Assembly (NCBI RefSeq): GCF_007747445.1
Contig: NZ_CP036425.1
Span: forward strand, 2,898,175-2,962,174
Direction: 5' to 3'
Source: Poriferisphaera corsica
Lineage (GTDB): Bacteria > Planctomycetota > Phycisphaerae > Phycisphaerales > Phycisphaeraceae
Length of the DNA stretch: 64,000 nucleotides
Below the pieces are notes generated by a model. That model saw nothing but the letters and a program-made list of their open reading frames with translations. It was not told where the DNA came from and searched no databases. Shown one piece after another: positions 1 to 9,142 of the stretch. Both the position numbers and the translations under genes were made by a program. Within the stretch, counting starts at the first letter, position 1. Each line of letters starts with the position of its first letter.

Positions 1-833
1 TCTTCAATCAACGTCACGATCTTACGTCTTCTCACACGGATACGGTTGATCATCTTAACCGCTTCCGCCTTCTTCACGCCGCCCTCTTCCATCTTGTCCC
101 AATCATTGCGATTCATATCCAGTAACCGCTTGATTGTTTTCAGATTCACCGGGATACGTGCAGCGATCTTGCTCTTCGCATCTTCCTCAGCCGTCGAGAT
201 CTTCATCGTACGGTCAAAAGGCAGTTCGCCTTCATCAACCATCTCCAGAATCTCAATCACTTGGCTAATCGCATAATCATTCTCAAGCACTTTTCGCCTG
301 AAAATCATCCGAGTCGTTTCAATCTTCTTCGCCAAACGAATCTCTTCGTCGCGAGTCAGCAAACTGATCTCACCCATCTGCGTCAAATACATACGCACCG
401 GGTCATCAATCCGCCTGTGACCTGATTCATTCAAAGCCACAGCCAACTCATGTCGCATCTGCTCTTGCGTCAGCAGATCCGTACCACCACTACTCTCTTC
501 CTCTGTTTCCTCATCGGAAACTTCTTCTTCATCATCCACCGCCGCTTGTTCATCGTCGACCGGGATCTCTTCCACAGCCGCCTTCTTATTATCAGGAGCC
601 GCATCGGCCTCCTCGATTACGTCCACTTTCTTCTTTGGCTTGAACTTCTCAGGAACCTGCAGGTTGTTGTATAAACCAACACCATCAAGCTCCATCACTG
701 ATAGTAAGCCTTCAACTTTCACCGGATCAACATACTCGTCCGGCAACAAGGCGTTCATCTGATCAAACGTGATAAAACCACGCTCGCGACCAAAACCTAA
801 CAATTCTTCTACCGCAGGATGCAACACGTCCAT
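1..833 (-). CDS. rpoD: RNA polymerase primary sigma factor RpoD (partial, N-terminal part)
   Basis: The frame starts at the ATG at 833 and runs off the window edge, so only about 277 N-terminal residues are present. They begin MDVLHPAVEELLGFGRERG, a region 1.1-like segment. A strongly acidic linker rich in D and E follows, at roughly residues 85-115. Next comes a clear region 1.2, with DDPVRMYLTQMGEISLLTRD and EEIRLAKKIE, and the start of the non-conserved region. Regions 2-4 lie outside the window. The gene lies downstream of dnaG on the same strand, the classic macromolecular-synthesis arrangement. The product directs core RNA polymerase to housekeeping promoters. No strong SD is seen at the start. 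Confidence 0.93.
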   Translation of the reverse strand, partial: MDVLHPAVEELLGFGRERGFITFDQMNALLPDEYVDPVKVEGLLSVMELDGVGLYNNLQVPEKFKPKKKVDVIEEADAAPDNKKAAVEEIPVDDEQAAVDDEEEVSDEETEEESSGGTDLLTQEQMRHELAVALNESGHRRIDDPVRMYLTQMGEISLLTRDEEIRLAKKIETTRMIFRRKVLENDYAISQVIEILEMVDEGELPFDRTMKISTAEEDAKSKIAARIPVNLKTIKRLLDMNRNDWDKMEEGGVKKAEAVKMINRIRVRRRKIVTLIE

Positions 834-1062
834 CAAGCTGCTACCTACCTCTCTTTTATAGTTCACTCGCGCCCAGCTTTCGCCAGACAGCCATTTCACT
901 CGATGCTAACCGTCCGATGCTTCAGCCCAATCTATCCATCCGTTAGATCTCTAACAGACATCAGAACCAGACCTAGACCACACACACTCGTCCTGAATGT
1001 GCGCCCGCAACGCCGCGGGCCTTGTCTTTCTCATCACTAATACCCATCGGGTATCAGCCTCA
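834..1062 (-). other. dnaG-rpoD spacer with two small hairpins
   Basis: This 229-base spacer separates dnaG from rpoD. It holds two short inverted repeats: GCCCGC (1003-1008) with GCGGGC (1015-1020), and ATACCC (1040-1045) with GGGTAT (1049-1054). Neither is followed by a T tract on the minus strand, so they may only attenuate or process a shared transcript. No gene is seen. Confidence 0.4.
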
Positions 1063-3069
1063 CTAATCACGTCTCACTCTTGCAATTCGCACTGGAGATG
1101 GGTTCATCCGACGGTTCTCGACAAGTGCATTCATTAACCGCAACTTGTCCTCTTCTGTTTGTGAACCCGCTCGTCCCTCAGCCTGCAAATGCCGACGTTG
1201 TTCTTCATATTCCTTCTCACGACGACGCGATACAATCTTCTTCACTGCCTCGTGAAACATCTCCCTCACCTCATCACCATCACCAATCCCATACCGATCC
1301 AGCTCCATCTCAATCTCGGTCACAAGACGAACCAGATCCTCTCGCCCACCACTCGCAAGATCAGCGATCAGACTCGTAACACTCAGTTCCTGTCCTTCGC
1401 TTAATCTGTCGTATATTTCCTGATACAGCATCCGATGCTGTTGTTCTTCCATCTCAGCAGGCAGAATCGCTTCATCAAACACCACTTCGTAAATACCCGC
1501 CTGCTCATCACCCATCTGAACCGACTCATGGAACAATCCATGCTCTCGAATCAGGCATCCCATGACCTGACGCTCGGCTTCCCTTACTGATTTAAGTTTA
1601 TGCCCCATTTCCCTTCCGGCAACTTGATTACCAACTCTTTTTTCAGTGTATTCCCCTACCCCACTACCCTCTCCCGCATAAGCAGACTCTCCACCATTCA
1701 ACCCACCCATTTCCTCACCCCGAGGCCGCCGATACTGCTCTACCCTCGCCGCCTTCGCACTAATCAACTGTCCCACCGCCTCTTCACTCATCCCCAATAA
1801 TCCAGCCATCTGACGTATCACAAGCGCCCGACGTATCGCACCCGTCTTACCCAACCCCATCTGCACCATCCGATCAATAAACCCTTCCGCAATCCGCTCT
1901 CGGCCCGTCACCGTGTCATTCCCCGCCATCTGTTCTTTCAACCGACTAAACAAGAAACTCAGCGCATCTTCCGCACCCGTTACAAACCCATCCCATTTCT
2001 CACGCCCACCCTCTTCCTTCATCAAGCTGTCCGGGTCATGCCCGTTCGGCAACACCGCAATCGCAACATCAATCTCACCCGTCAAAAAGACCTCAGCCGC
2101 GCGATCCGCCGCCTTCTGACCCGCCTCATCCGCATCAAAAATCAGCACAACCTTCTCAGCATATCTTCGCAACTCACCCGCATGCTCACGCGTCAACGCC
2201 GTCCCCAGCGTTGCCACCACATTCTTCGCTCCCGCCTGATGACACGCAATCACATCCGTATACCCCTCCACAATTACCGCCGTCCGACTATCAATGATCG
2301 GCTTCTTCGCCGCATGCAGCCCATACAACGTCCGACTCTTATTGAACAGCTTCGTCTCAGGACTATTCAGATACTTCGGCTCATCCTCTTCTCTTAACTT
2401 CCTTCCCCCAAACGCGATCGGCCTCCCAATTGCATCGAAAATCGGGAAAATTAACCGGTGCCGCATCCGATCATAAAGACTCCCATCCTGACGCCGACCA
2501 ACCAACCCCGCCAACTCAAAACCCCTCACATCCCAGCCTCTTTTTGCGATCACCTGCGCCAAACCATCCCACGCATCTACACTCACACCGACCCCAAACA
2601 CCTCCATCATCTCATCGCTGATCTCACGCTTCCCAACATATTCTCTGCCCACCGCCCCATGCCGTTCATGCCCATACATCGCACGGAAAAACTTCACCGC
2701 AATCTCATTCGCCTCCCCAATCAATTGCCTTTCCCCCTTCGCCTCCATCTGCTGCTTCGTCATCTTCTCACGCGTCAGTTCAATCCCCGCACGCTCAGCC
2801 AAATGCTCCAACGCCTCCGGAAACGACATCTTGTGATAATTCATCACAAACGTGAACACATCGCCGCCCGCGCCACAGCTAAAGCACTTATAAATCTGCT
2901 TCTGAGGTGAGACAAACATCGACGGATTTTTGTCTTCATGAAACGGACACAAGCACGCAAACTCACGACCCTTAGGCCGAAGCTGCACCTGCTCGCCGAT
3001 CAAACGAACGATATCCGTCGCCGCCTGCACTTCGAGTTTTTGATCCTCACGAATCACCATCTCGTTCAT
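1063..3069 (-). CDS. dnaG: DNA primase DnaG
   Basis: This is the replicative primase that lays RNA primers for DNA polymerase III. The 668-residue protein opens with a CHC2 zinc ribbon (C41, H44, C62, C65, in FACLCPFHEDKNPS and KCFSCGAGGDVF). The catalytic core follows, and a Toprim domain lies at about residues 265-345 with the acidic motif VIVEGYTDVIACHQAG and the downstream VVLIFDADEAGQKAA. The C-terminal region, from about 500 on, is the helicase-binding type and ends in basic residues. The length is slightly above the usual 580-660. The start at MNEMVIRED fits the short N-terminal tail before the zinc ribbon. rpoD lies downstream on the same strand, and the two are probably co-transcribed. 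Confidence 0.96.
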   Translation of the reverse strand: MNEMVIREDQKLEVQAATDIVRLIGEQVQLRPKGREFACLCPFHEDKNPSMFVSPQKQIYKCFSCGAGGDVFTFVMNYHKMSFPEALEHLAERAGIELTREKMTKQQMEAKGERQLIGEANEIAVKFFRAMYGHERHGAVGREYVGKREISDEMMEVFGVGVSVDAWDGLAQVIAKRGWDVRGFELAGLVGRRQDGSLYDRMRHRLIFPIFDAIGRPIAFGGRKLREEDEPKYLNSPETKLFNKSRTLYGLHAAKKPIIDSRTAVIVEGYTDVIACHQAGAKNVVATLGTALTREHAGELRRYAEKVVLIFDADEAGQKAADRAAEVFLTGEIDVAIAVLPNGHDPDSLMKEEGGREKWDGFVTGAEDALSFLFSRLKEQMAGNDTVTGRERIAEGFIDRMVQMGLGKTGAIRRALVIRQMAGLLGMSEEAVGQLISAKAARVEQYRRPRGEEMGGLNGGESAYAGEGSGVGEYTEKRVGNQVAGREMGHKLKSVREAERQVMGCLIREHGLFHESVQMGDEQAGIYEVVFDEAILPAEMEEQQHRMLYQEIYDRLSEGQELSVTSLIADLASGGREDLVRLVTEIEMELDRYGIGDGDEVREMFHEAVKKIVSRRREKEYEEQRRHLQAEGRAGSQTEEDKLRLMNALVENRRMNPSPVRIARVRRD

Positions 3070-3802
3070 CCATCAAAGCCCATCCCCACCTGTTTTAAGA
3101 GAATCATTCCTCAAACCCACGACAGCTGGTCATGGGGTGTCTTACAACCCAACCATCAATCGCCTGCAATAAAAATCATTACAAACGTTCAATGCATGCT
3201 AACCATATTGAAAGCAAGACTTATCAGGTTGAGCCTTCATCCTCTTAAATTGACGCATGAAATGCTTACACGTTCACTCATCCAAAGCTATCTCATTCCG
3301 TACAGAAAACGCGGCACAAAAACCGCCGTTTCAAACCAATCGCCATTGCACAACGACCGACACGAAACGTACATGACAGCTAAAATTCAGCGTAAACACC
3401 ACGTCATCACGCGGGCTTCGTCCTCATATTCTAAAAAGGTTGTTGCTGCAGCCGCTGGATCAACCGAGTTGCGATTTTTGGGATGTTGCAACCTCACCGG
3501 TAGTCGCTGGCAGCGAATGAAAGTTCCCCAAGATTATCAAAAAATACGTTATCCTGAATAAATTTAAAAGATGATCTGACTTCAAACAGCTTAAAGTAAC
3601 AATCTCATCCCGCTCAGGTCAAGTATTTTCGCCTCCCCAGTTTCCCTCACCCCTGATTTTTCCCCCGCCTTCCCAACGTACGCCGCCCACCTACTCTCCC
3701 GCAACCTAGGGCCCTAACTCACCCCCCACCCTTTGGATACGCCACATGGCGCAGCCGCCTAAAGCAACTCCGCCATGTTTAATCCTGTTCCAGAAACACA
3801 AC
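3070..3802. other. 733-base intergenic region upstream of dnaG
   Basis: No gene is supported here. An open frame running through 3561 on the plus strand has low-complexity, unfamily-like content and overlaps dnaG antisense. The tract holds one copy of the dispersed palindrome family (3112-3177). Near its end is an inverted repeat, ACATGGCG (3744-3751) with CGCCATGT (3771-3778), just past the rpmB stop. It could be an rpmB 3' hairpin but has no T tract on the minus strand. Confidence 0.5.
3112..3177 (+). repeat. Dispersed palindromic repeat, copy 1 (diverged, long form)
   Basis: The copy begins with a CAA-ACCCACGAC arm, has an imperfect palindromic core (3116-3136) and continues through GGGGTGT and a tail ending near CGCCTGCAAT. 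The reverse complement of 59236-59300 aligns with it along its full length of about 65 bases, tail included. The centre is mutated (CAGCTGGTCA in place of CCGCCGGTCG), so this copy is older. Confidence 0.7.
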
Positions 3803-4075
3803 TTATTCAGCAGCGGCTTCTGGTTTATATGCATATTTACGCTTCAGTGGCTTCACAACCAAACCGCTTTTAATCGCTTTGGTGCTCGCCTTAACCTTGC
3901 GAACCGTACCGTCAGGCATCAAAGCATTCACAGACTGAATGTTTGGCTTGAACTTACGCTTTGTCTTACCGGTAACCTTTGTACCGACACCACCCAAGTA
4001 TTTAGCCTTACCACGGAGGGTATAGGTATTACCTGTTGAAGTACGGCGTCCTGTAAATTCACAAACTCGTGGCAT
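3803..4075 (-). CDS. rpmB: 50S ribosomal protein bL28
   Basis: This is a structural component of the large ribosomal subunit. The 90-residue basic protein begins MPRVCEFTGRRTSTGNTY, the characteristic bL28 N-terminus (x-x-x-C-x-x-T-G-x-x-x-x-x-G-N). The conserved KRKFKPNIQSV stretch is in the middle and VKASTKAIKSG is near the C-terminus. A short Ala/Glu tail (PEAAAE) extends beyond the usual end. Only the first of the classical zinc-binding cysteines is evident, so it looks like a zinc-free form. It stands alone, not in a ribosomal operon. The start follows the family. Confidence 0.93.
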   Translation of the reverse strand: MPRVCEFTGRRTSTGNTYTLRGKAKYLGGVGTKVTGKTKRKFKPNIQSVNALMPDGTVRKVKASTKAIKSGLVVKPLKRKYAYKPEAAAE

Positions 4076-4197
4076 GTCTTCACTCCAGTAAAGTAGAGCC
4101 GAATATTCTACAGATCAGCCCACTTCATGGCAAATCTACACTTCCTCCCCAAATTAATCCCCAACACGCTCATTCTAACCCTCAACCCCACCTCAAC

Positions 4198-5181
4198 TCA
4201 AATACGCACCACAATTTTACCCCGCACATGACCCTCTTTCAGCCGCTCCAGCCCTGCAATCGCCCCTTCCAACCCCACAACTTCCCCCACCATCGCATCC
4301 AGATCCCCGCTCAACACCAGCTCCAGCAGCGTCTCCCCCATCTCCTTCAATACACATTGAGCCACGTAATCCCCACTCAAATACGCCCCGCCCAATGTGA
4401 TCGCGTGCTGCGAGTACCCCCTCGCAAACCCATTGATACCGCTCGCATCCGCCATCCCCACCACATGCGCCACATGCCCCCCAAACGCGATCATCTCCAG
4501 CGCCGCCATCCCCGCGTCACCCCCCAGCGTATCCAGCACCACATCCACCCCTCTCCCATCGGTCAACGCCCTCACTCCCTCAGCCACATCCTCTTTCGTG
4601 TAGTCAATCACCTCATCCGCCCCCAAACCTTTAACGTAATCCACATTCCCACCGGAGCACGTCGCGATCACACGCATCCCACCCCTCTTCGCAATCTGTA
4701 TCCCAAATCCCCCCACGCCCCCTGCCCCAGCCTGAATTAATACCGTATCCCCTTCCACCATCCCAACTTTTCTGTCCAGAGCCAATAGCGCCGTCATCCC
4801 CGCGCAAGGCAGCGCCGCCGCCTGCTCAAAGCTCACCCCCTCCGGCATCCGACTCACCACATGCCCCTTCACCACCACATACTCACCCAATCCTCCCTGC
4901 ACCCGAATATCGTTATGCACCATCACCGCCTCGCCCCCCTCATACCCATCCTCACCACCGCACCCCTCACCCACTTCTTCCACCACACCCGCAACATCAA
5001 CCCCTGGCACGTGTGGCCACGCCCATTCCTTCATCCCACCCTCAGCCAACTTGTAGTCCACAGGATTTAACCCACAACACACCACTTTCACCAACAACTC
5101 CCCATCACCTACCTCAGGCTTCTCCATCTCACCCAACTCCAGCGATCCCAAACCCGTCTTGTTCTGAAGCACTGCTCGCAT
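4198..5181 (-). CDS. Zinc-independent medium-chain dehydrogenase, quinone oxidoreductase type
   Basis: This 327-residue protein probably reduces quinones or enones with NADPH. From the chosen start, the catalytic GroES-like domain spans about residues 1-120 (MRAVLQNKTG; HVPGVDVAGVVEEVGEG). The Rossmann fold follows, with AGAGGVGGFG at 151-160 and a later DVVLDTLGGDAG. The Cys/His ligands of zinc alcohol dehydrogenases are absent. The open frame extends upstream to a GTG at 5229, but the ATG at 5181 has AAGGA 7 bases upstream and begins the way this family does, so it is preferred. It lies 44 bases downstream of the membrane-protein gene and may share its transcript. The substrate cannot be told. 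Confidence 0.82.
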   Translation of the reverse strand: MRAVLQNKTGLGSLELGEMEKPEVGDGELLVKVVCCGLNPVDYKLAEGGMKEWAWPHVPGVDVAGVVEEVGEGCGGEDGYEGGEAVMVHNDIRVQGGLGEYVVVKGHVVSRMPEGVSFEQAAALPCAGMTALLALDRKVGMVEGDTVLIQAGAGGVGGFGIQIAKRGGMRVIATCSGGNVDYVKGLGADEVIDYTKEDVAEGVRALTDGRGVDVVLDTLGGDAGMAALEMIAFGGHVAHVVGMADASGINGFARGYSQHAITLGGAYLSGDYVAQCVLKEMGETLLELVLSGDLDAMVGEVVGLEGAIAGLERLKEGHVRGKIVVRI

Positions 5182-5225
5182 ATCCATTTCCTTTTCTGTA
5201 TAGATCCACCCCTGAATCATATCCC

Positions 5226-5903
5226 TCACCCCATCCGCTCGAAGACCTCACCATACTTCTCTTTAGCCGCCACCAGATACGCCTCCCTCGCCGCAAATCG
5301 CGCCCGTTGTCGCCACTCAATATCCACCACAACAACCACACCGATTAGACACGCCCCACAAAGCCCCACTAATAGCCCATACTCACTCCACCCTCGCAAC
5401 GTCTCGCTAAACCCATCATCCAAAACAAACGACACCATCCAGCACCCCCCAGCAAAATGCGTCAACCACCACATCACCCCAAAACACCAGACCTTCCTCC
5501 CCCATCGGCTCCATCGCCAAGCATGACCATCACTCACCCCCTCATTCGGCACACTCCCACGCCACCACTCCATCACCATCAGCGGCAACCCCACCCCATT
5601 CAGCCCCGGCAACAACCACGTCCAAATCAACCAATCTCCGTCAAAAAACAGCCGCTTCGCCCCCAGCCCTCGCACATTCTCATACACACGCACACCCCAC
5701 CACATCAAGACCCATATCCCCAACACCCCCACACCCGCAACACCCATCACCCACCACTCCCAATGCGCCCATCCCATCACGCGCCAAACCAATCCCCCCC
5801 CCGCACCAACCCCCATCACCATCAGCAACGCGCACACCACCCCCACCAATCCTCCCATGGGCTTATATTCCTCAACCCCATATTTAAAACCTAAAATCCC
5901 CAT
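5226..5903 (-). CDS. Trp-rich multi-pass membrane protein, DUF4328-like
   Basis: The 225-residue protein has about five hydrophobic segments: roughly residues 18-40, 50-70, 92-112, 135-160 and 175-197. It is remarkably rich in tryptophan and glycine. The segment YENVRGLGAKRL followed by a hydrophobic WLLPGLN resembles the DUF4328 pattern (an N-(L/V)-R-x-L-G stretch before a W..P..N membrane segment). I am not certain of the family. The C-terminal tail is charged (RARFAAREAYLVAAKEKYGE) and probably cytoplasmic. The function is unknown. The dehydrogenase gene follows on the same strand. Confidence 0.6.
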   Translation of the reverse strand: MGILGFKYGVEEYKPMGGLVGVVCALLMVMGVGAGGGLVWRVMGWAHWEWWVMGVAGVGVLGIWVLMWWGVRVYENVRGLGAKRLFFDGDWLIWTWLLPGLNGVGLPLMVMEWWRGSVPNEGVSDGHAWRWSRWGRKVWCFGVMWWLTHFAGGCWMVSFVLDDGFSETLRGWSEYGLLVGLCGACLIGVVVVVDIEWRQRARFAAREAYLVAAKEKYGEVFERMG

Positions 5904-6070
5904 ACCTCAAACCTCCCTCGTAACACGGTGAATCGATGACAACCGCCACATCATAACCCCAGCCTTATCACGACACACGACTTTATAACAACTACAAACC
6001 ATTAACTTACACTTCTCCTCACACCACCTCATTTCCCTCCCACCCCTTAAACCTCTAAAATACTCCTCCT

Positions 6071-7402
6071 ATGACTCAAATGCAGCGTGAAGAACTTTCT
6101 GTCGACCAGGAAAAAGCCATCCTCGTTGGCTGCCTCCTCCCCAACGATCAAACCGACCCCAACGATCCGCTCGGTGAATTGCGATCCCTCGCATCCACCG
6201 CCGGCGCTATCGCCGTCGATGAAATCCTACAAAAACGCATGAAACCCGCCGCCAAGACCTTCATCGGCAAAGGCAAAGTCGAAGAAATTGCAGACCTCGT
6301 CAAAGCGCACGAAGCATCCGTCGTCCTCTTCGAAAACGATCTCTCTCCCTCACAAATCGGCAACATTGAGCAAGTCGTCGAATGCAAAGTTCTCGACCGC
6401 TCCGAACTCATCCTCGATATCTTCGCAGCCCGTGCACAGACCCACGAAGCCCGCCTTCAAGTCGAACTCGCACAGCTCATCTACACCTACCCTCGTCTCC
6501 GCGCCATGTGGTCACACCTCGAGCGCATCGCAGGCGGCGCCCCCGCCGGCATCGGAACCCGAGGCCCCGGCGAGCAGCAACTCGAAATCGACCGCCGTAT
6601 CGTTCAGAAAAAGAAAACCCAACTTCGCCGCCAAATCGCTGACATCCAAGCCCGCAAAACACGCGAAGTCGCCGCACGCAACAAAGAAAACTACACCGTC
6701 GGACTCGTCGGCTACACCAATGCCGGCAAATCAACATTCTTCAACACCGCAACCGACGGCGGCGTCTACGCCGACGACAAACTCTTCGCCACTCTCTCAA
6801 CACGAACACGCAAATGGAACCTCGGTGACGGCGACGCCGTCATGCTCTCCGACACCGTCGGCTTCGTCCGCAACCTGCCCCACCACCTCGTCGCCTCATT
6901 CCGCGCTACCCTCGAAGAATCCATCCACTCCGACCTCCTCCTCATCGTCCTCGACGTCGCCAACCCGCGTGCCATCCAAGAACTCGACACCGTCATGCAA
7001 GTCCTCGATGACATCGGCGCAACCGAACAACCCCGCGCACTCCTCCTCAACAAAATCGACAAGCTCGATCACAACGCAGACATCCTCTACTTCCAGCAAA
7101 AATACCCCGAAGCACTACCCATCTCCGCAGCAACAGGCAAAGGCTTCGCCGAAGTCGTCGAATTTATCCGTGAACGATCCAACGGCTCATCCCGCGAAAT
7201 CCCCCTCACACTCAACATCGCCGACGGCAAATCAATCCAATACCTCGAATCACGCACGACCGTCCTCAACAGGGAATACCTCGACGACAAAGTCACACTC
7301 ACCGTCCGCATCGGACGCAATCAACTCGACCAACTTCGCGCCATAGGCACAACCGCCAAGCTCCCCGACGACCTCAACACCAAAGGCGGCTGGGGCCGTT
7401 AA
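6071..7402 (+). CDS. hflX: GTPase HflX
   Basis: HflX is a ribosome-associated GTPase that splits stalled or heat-damaged 70S ribosomes. The 443-residue protein has the HflX N-terminal domain (FIGKGKVEEIADLV, about 62-75). The glycine-rich linker signature GIGTRGPGEQQLEIDRR lies at about 160-177. The G domain has G1 GYTNAGKST, G3 DTVGFVRNLPHHLVASF and G4 NKID. The C-terminal region is short. The length is normal for the family. There is no good SD before the ATG. A strong terminator follows 20 bases after the stop, so the gene seems to be transcribed alone. No hfq neighbour is present, unlike in proteobacteria. Confidence 0.95.
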   Translation: MTQMQREELSVDQEKAILVGCLLPNDQTDPNDPLGELRSLASTAGAIAVDEILQKRMKPAAKTFIGKGKVEEIADLVKAHEASVVLFENDLSPSQIGNIEQVVECKVLDRSELILDIFAARAQTHEARLQVELAQLIYTYPRLRAMWSHLERIAGGAPAGIGTRGPGEQQLEIDRRIVQKKKTQLRRQIADIQARKTREVAARNKENYTVGLVGYTNAGKSTFFNTATDGGVYADDKLFATLSTRTRKWNLGDGDAVMLSDTVGFVRNLPHHLVASFRATLEESIHSDLLLIVLDVANPRAIQELDTVMQVLDDIGATEQPRALLLNKIDKLDHNADILYFQQKYPEALPISAATGKGFAEVVEFIRERSNGSSREIPLTLNIADGKSIQYLESRTTVLNREYLDDKVTLTVRIGRNQLDQLRAIGTTAKLPDDLNTKGGWGR

Positions 7403-7421
7403 CCAAAACCAAAACTCACTC

Positions 7422-7450
7422 AACGCGACCCACAACGTCGCGTTTTTTTT
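7422..7450 (+). terminator. Rho-independent terminator of hflX
   Basis: AACGCGAC (7422-7429) pairs perfectly with GTCGCGTT (7437-7444) across a 7-base loop and runs straight into a T tract ending at 7450. Confidence 0.9.
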
Positions 7451-7706
7451 ACCCCCAGCCATGACCTCCTCAAGCTAACCTCTTCACGGTTTCCAGACCC
7501 CAAACACGATCACCACATTACTCTTACAAAAACATTTCGCCACTTCATCCACATGCATTCCCCTGCACCTCTCTCCCCCTTACAATGCACCCTTCACTTA
7601 GAGCAGGCTGCGCCACGACTTGCTGTATAAGTTACTGGCGTAATCAACCGCAGTACCGTCTGAGGAATATTCTGACACAACGGCTTACCGGCCTACGCAG
7701 TAGGTA
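7451..7706. other. Upstream region of the oxidoreductase gene
   Basis: No gene, RNA or known riboswitch motif is recognised. The first part is pyrimidine-rich. From about 7600 the sequence becomes less biased and leads into the promoter-like elements at 7707-7735. Confidence 0.3.
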
Positions 7707-7735
7707 TTGACACAAAACGCTCTAACATACATATA
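7707..7735 (+). promoter_or_regulatory. Probable sigma-70 promoter for the oxidoreductase-ThuA pair
   Basis: A perfect -35 TTGACA (7707-7712) is followed after 17 bases by a weak -10, CATATA (7730-7735). Transcription from here would begin near 7742. That rules out the first ATG at 7742 and supports translation from the SD-led ATG at 7760. Confidence 0.5.
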
Positions 7736-7759
7736 TCAACCATGTGGAGGTGCTTGATC

Positions 7760-8863
7760 ATGACTCGTCCCCTAAACGTCGCTATCGTAGGCGCCGGCAT
7801 CATTTCCGATGCCTACCTCAAAGCCGCCAAAGATTTCAACCATATCAATATCACAACCTGCGCTGACCTCAACCCCGATGCAGCCAAAGCAAAAGCCAAA
7901 ACCTACAACATCCAATCACAAACGCTCGACGACACCTTCAACAATCCCAACGTCGATATCATCCTCAATCTCACCATCCCCAAAGCCCACACCGAAGTGA
8001 ACCTCCGCGCACTCAACGCAGGCAAGCACGTTTACCTCGAAAAACCGCTCGCACTCGATCTCGATGAAGCCAAAACCGTCCTCGAAACCGCAAGAGCATC
8101 TAATCTGCGCATAGGTTGTGCCCCCGACACATTCTTCGGCGGCTCACACCAAACCTGCCGACAACTCATCGACGATGACGCCATCGGCACCCCTACCTCC
8201 GGCACTGCTTTCATGCTCTCTTCCGGTCCCGAGTCTTGGCACGGCGCTCCCGACTTCTATTACAAACCCGGTGGCGGCCCTCTCTTCGACATGGGCCCAT
8301 ACTACCTCACCGCCCTCATCAACCTCCTCGGCCCAATCGAACAAGTCATCGCCTACACCACACGTAAATCGCCAACCCGAACCTGTACCGCCGAAGCAAC
8401 CAACGGACACATCATCTCCGTCGAAGTCGATACCCACATCGCCGCACTACTCAAATTCGAAAACGGCTCCATCATCAACCTCATCATGAGCTTCGACATC
8501 CAAAACCACTCGCTCCCGCCCATCGAAATCCACGGCACTACCGGCTCACTCTCCGTCCCCGATCCCAACGGCTTCGGCGGCGACATCAAACTCACCAACA
8601 TCCACTCCGATCACCCACACGAATGGCAAACCATTACCCCCACCCTACCCTACCTCGATAACCATCGATCCATCGGCCTCGACGACATGGCCAACGCCAT
8701 CATCCACAACACCCCACACCGCGCCTCCGCCGAACTCGCCTTCCACGTTCTTGAAGCCATGTCCGCCATCCTCAAGTCTGGCAACGAAAACAAACCCATC
8801 AATCTAACCAGCCGATGCACCAGACCTCAACCTTTACACCCCGCGCCCCAACCAACCAGCTAA
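7760..8863 (+). CDS. Gfo/Idh/MocA family NAD(P)-dependent oxidoreductase
   Basis: This is a sugar- or inositol-type dehydrogenase, usually acting on cyclic polyols or sugar derivatives with a tightly bound nicotinamide cofactor. The 367-residue protein has the N-terminal Rossmann motif VAIVGAGIISDAYL (residues 7-20) and the family's catalytic EKPLA at 94-98. Its C-terminal alpha/beta domain contains GGGPLFDMGPYYLTAL. An upstream in-frame ATG exists at 7742, but GGAGGTG at 7746-7752 sits ideally for the ATG at 7760. A ThuA-like gene follows 279 bases downstream, a common pairing in carbohydrate catabolism. The substrate is not identifiable. Confidence 0.88.
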   Translation: MTRPLNVAIVGAGIISDAYLKAAKDFNHINITTCADLNPDAAKAKAKTYNIQSQTLDDTFNNPNVDIILNLTIPKAHTEVNLRALNAGKHVYLEKPLALDLDEAKTVLETARASNLRIGCAPDTFFGGSHQTCRQLIDDDAIGTPTSGTAFMLSSGPESWHGAPDFYYKPGGGPLFDMGPYYLTALINLLGPIEQVIAYTTRKSPTRTCTAEATNGHIISVEVDTHIAALLKFENGSIINLIMSFDIQNHSLPPIEIHGTTGSLSVPDPNGFGGDIKLTNIHSDHPHEWQTITPTLPYLDNHRSIGLDDMANAIIHNTPHRASAELAFHVLEAMSAILKSGNENKPINLTSRCTRPQPLHPAPQPTS

Positions 8864-8879
8864 CCACATCCCAAACAAG

Positions 8880-8900
8880 CCCACACGTTCTACGTGTGGG
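8880..8900 (+). terminator. Perfect 9-bp hairpin after the oxidoreductase gene
   Basis: CCCACACGT (8880-8888) pairs with ACGTGTGGG (8892-8900) around a 3-base loop. No T tract follows directly; a run of A appears about 15 bases later. It is preceded by CAAG, as in the dispersed palindrome family, so it may be a diverged member instead of a terminator. Confidence 0.45.
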
Positions 8901-9023
8901 ATAACGTAAAGCTAAAAAAACACTCCCACAATCTACCTCAGCAAAACCCACACAAATACGGCACGTTCCGTAACGTGATAAAAGAGACAAAACCAAATAA
9001 ATATCACACCAACCCCATATCCT

Positions 9024-9060
9024 CAAGCCTGCCACCGCCGGTGGCAGGGTGTTTGAAACA
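9024..9060 (+). repeat. Dispersed palindromic repeat, copy 2
   Basis: The order is CAAG, then CCTGCCACCG (9028-9037), a single C, the exact complement CGGTGGCAGG (9039-9048), and GTGTTT. It has the same architecture and nearly the same sequence as the reverse complement of 22226-22255. It lies between the oxidoreductase and ThuA genes. Confidence 0.75.
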
Positions 9061-9142
9061 AGCACGCTCGACCCCCTACAAAGCAAGCCTCAAAGGCGCG
9101 ATACCAAAACACCTTCGACATAAAAACCAATAAGTAATCATT

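Noticed and set aside
2938-3561. 207-codon plus-strand open frame
   Set aside because: It begins antisense to dnaG, its composition is unlike a protein, and its middle is the palindrome repeat.
6288-7346. 352-codon open frame inside hflX in another frame
   Set aside because: Ser/Thr/Pro-rich low-complexity translation caused by C-rich codons of hflX; hflX is unmistakable.
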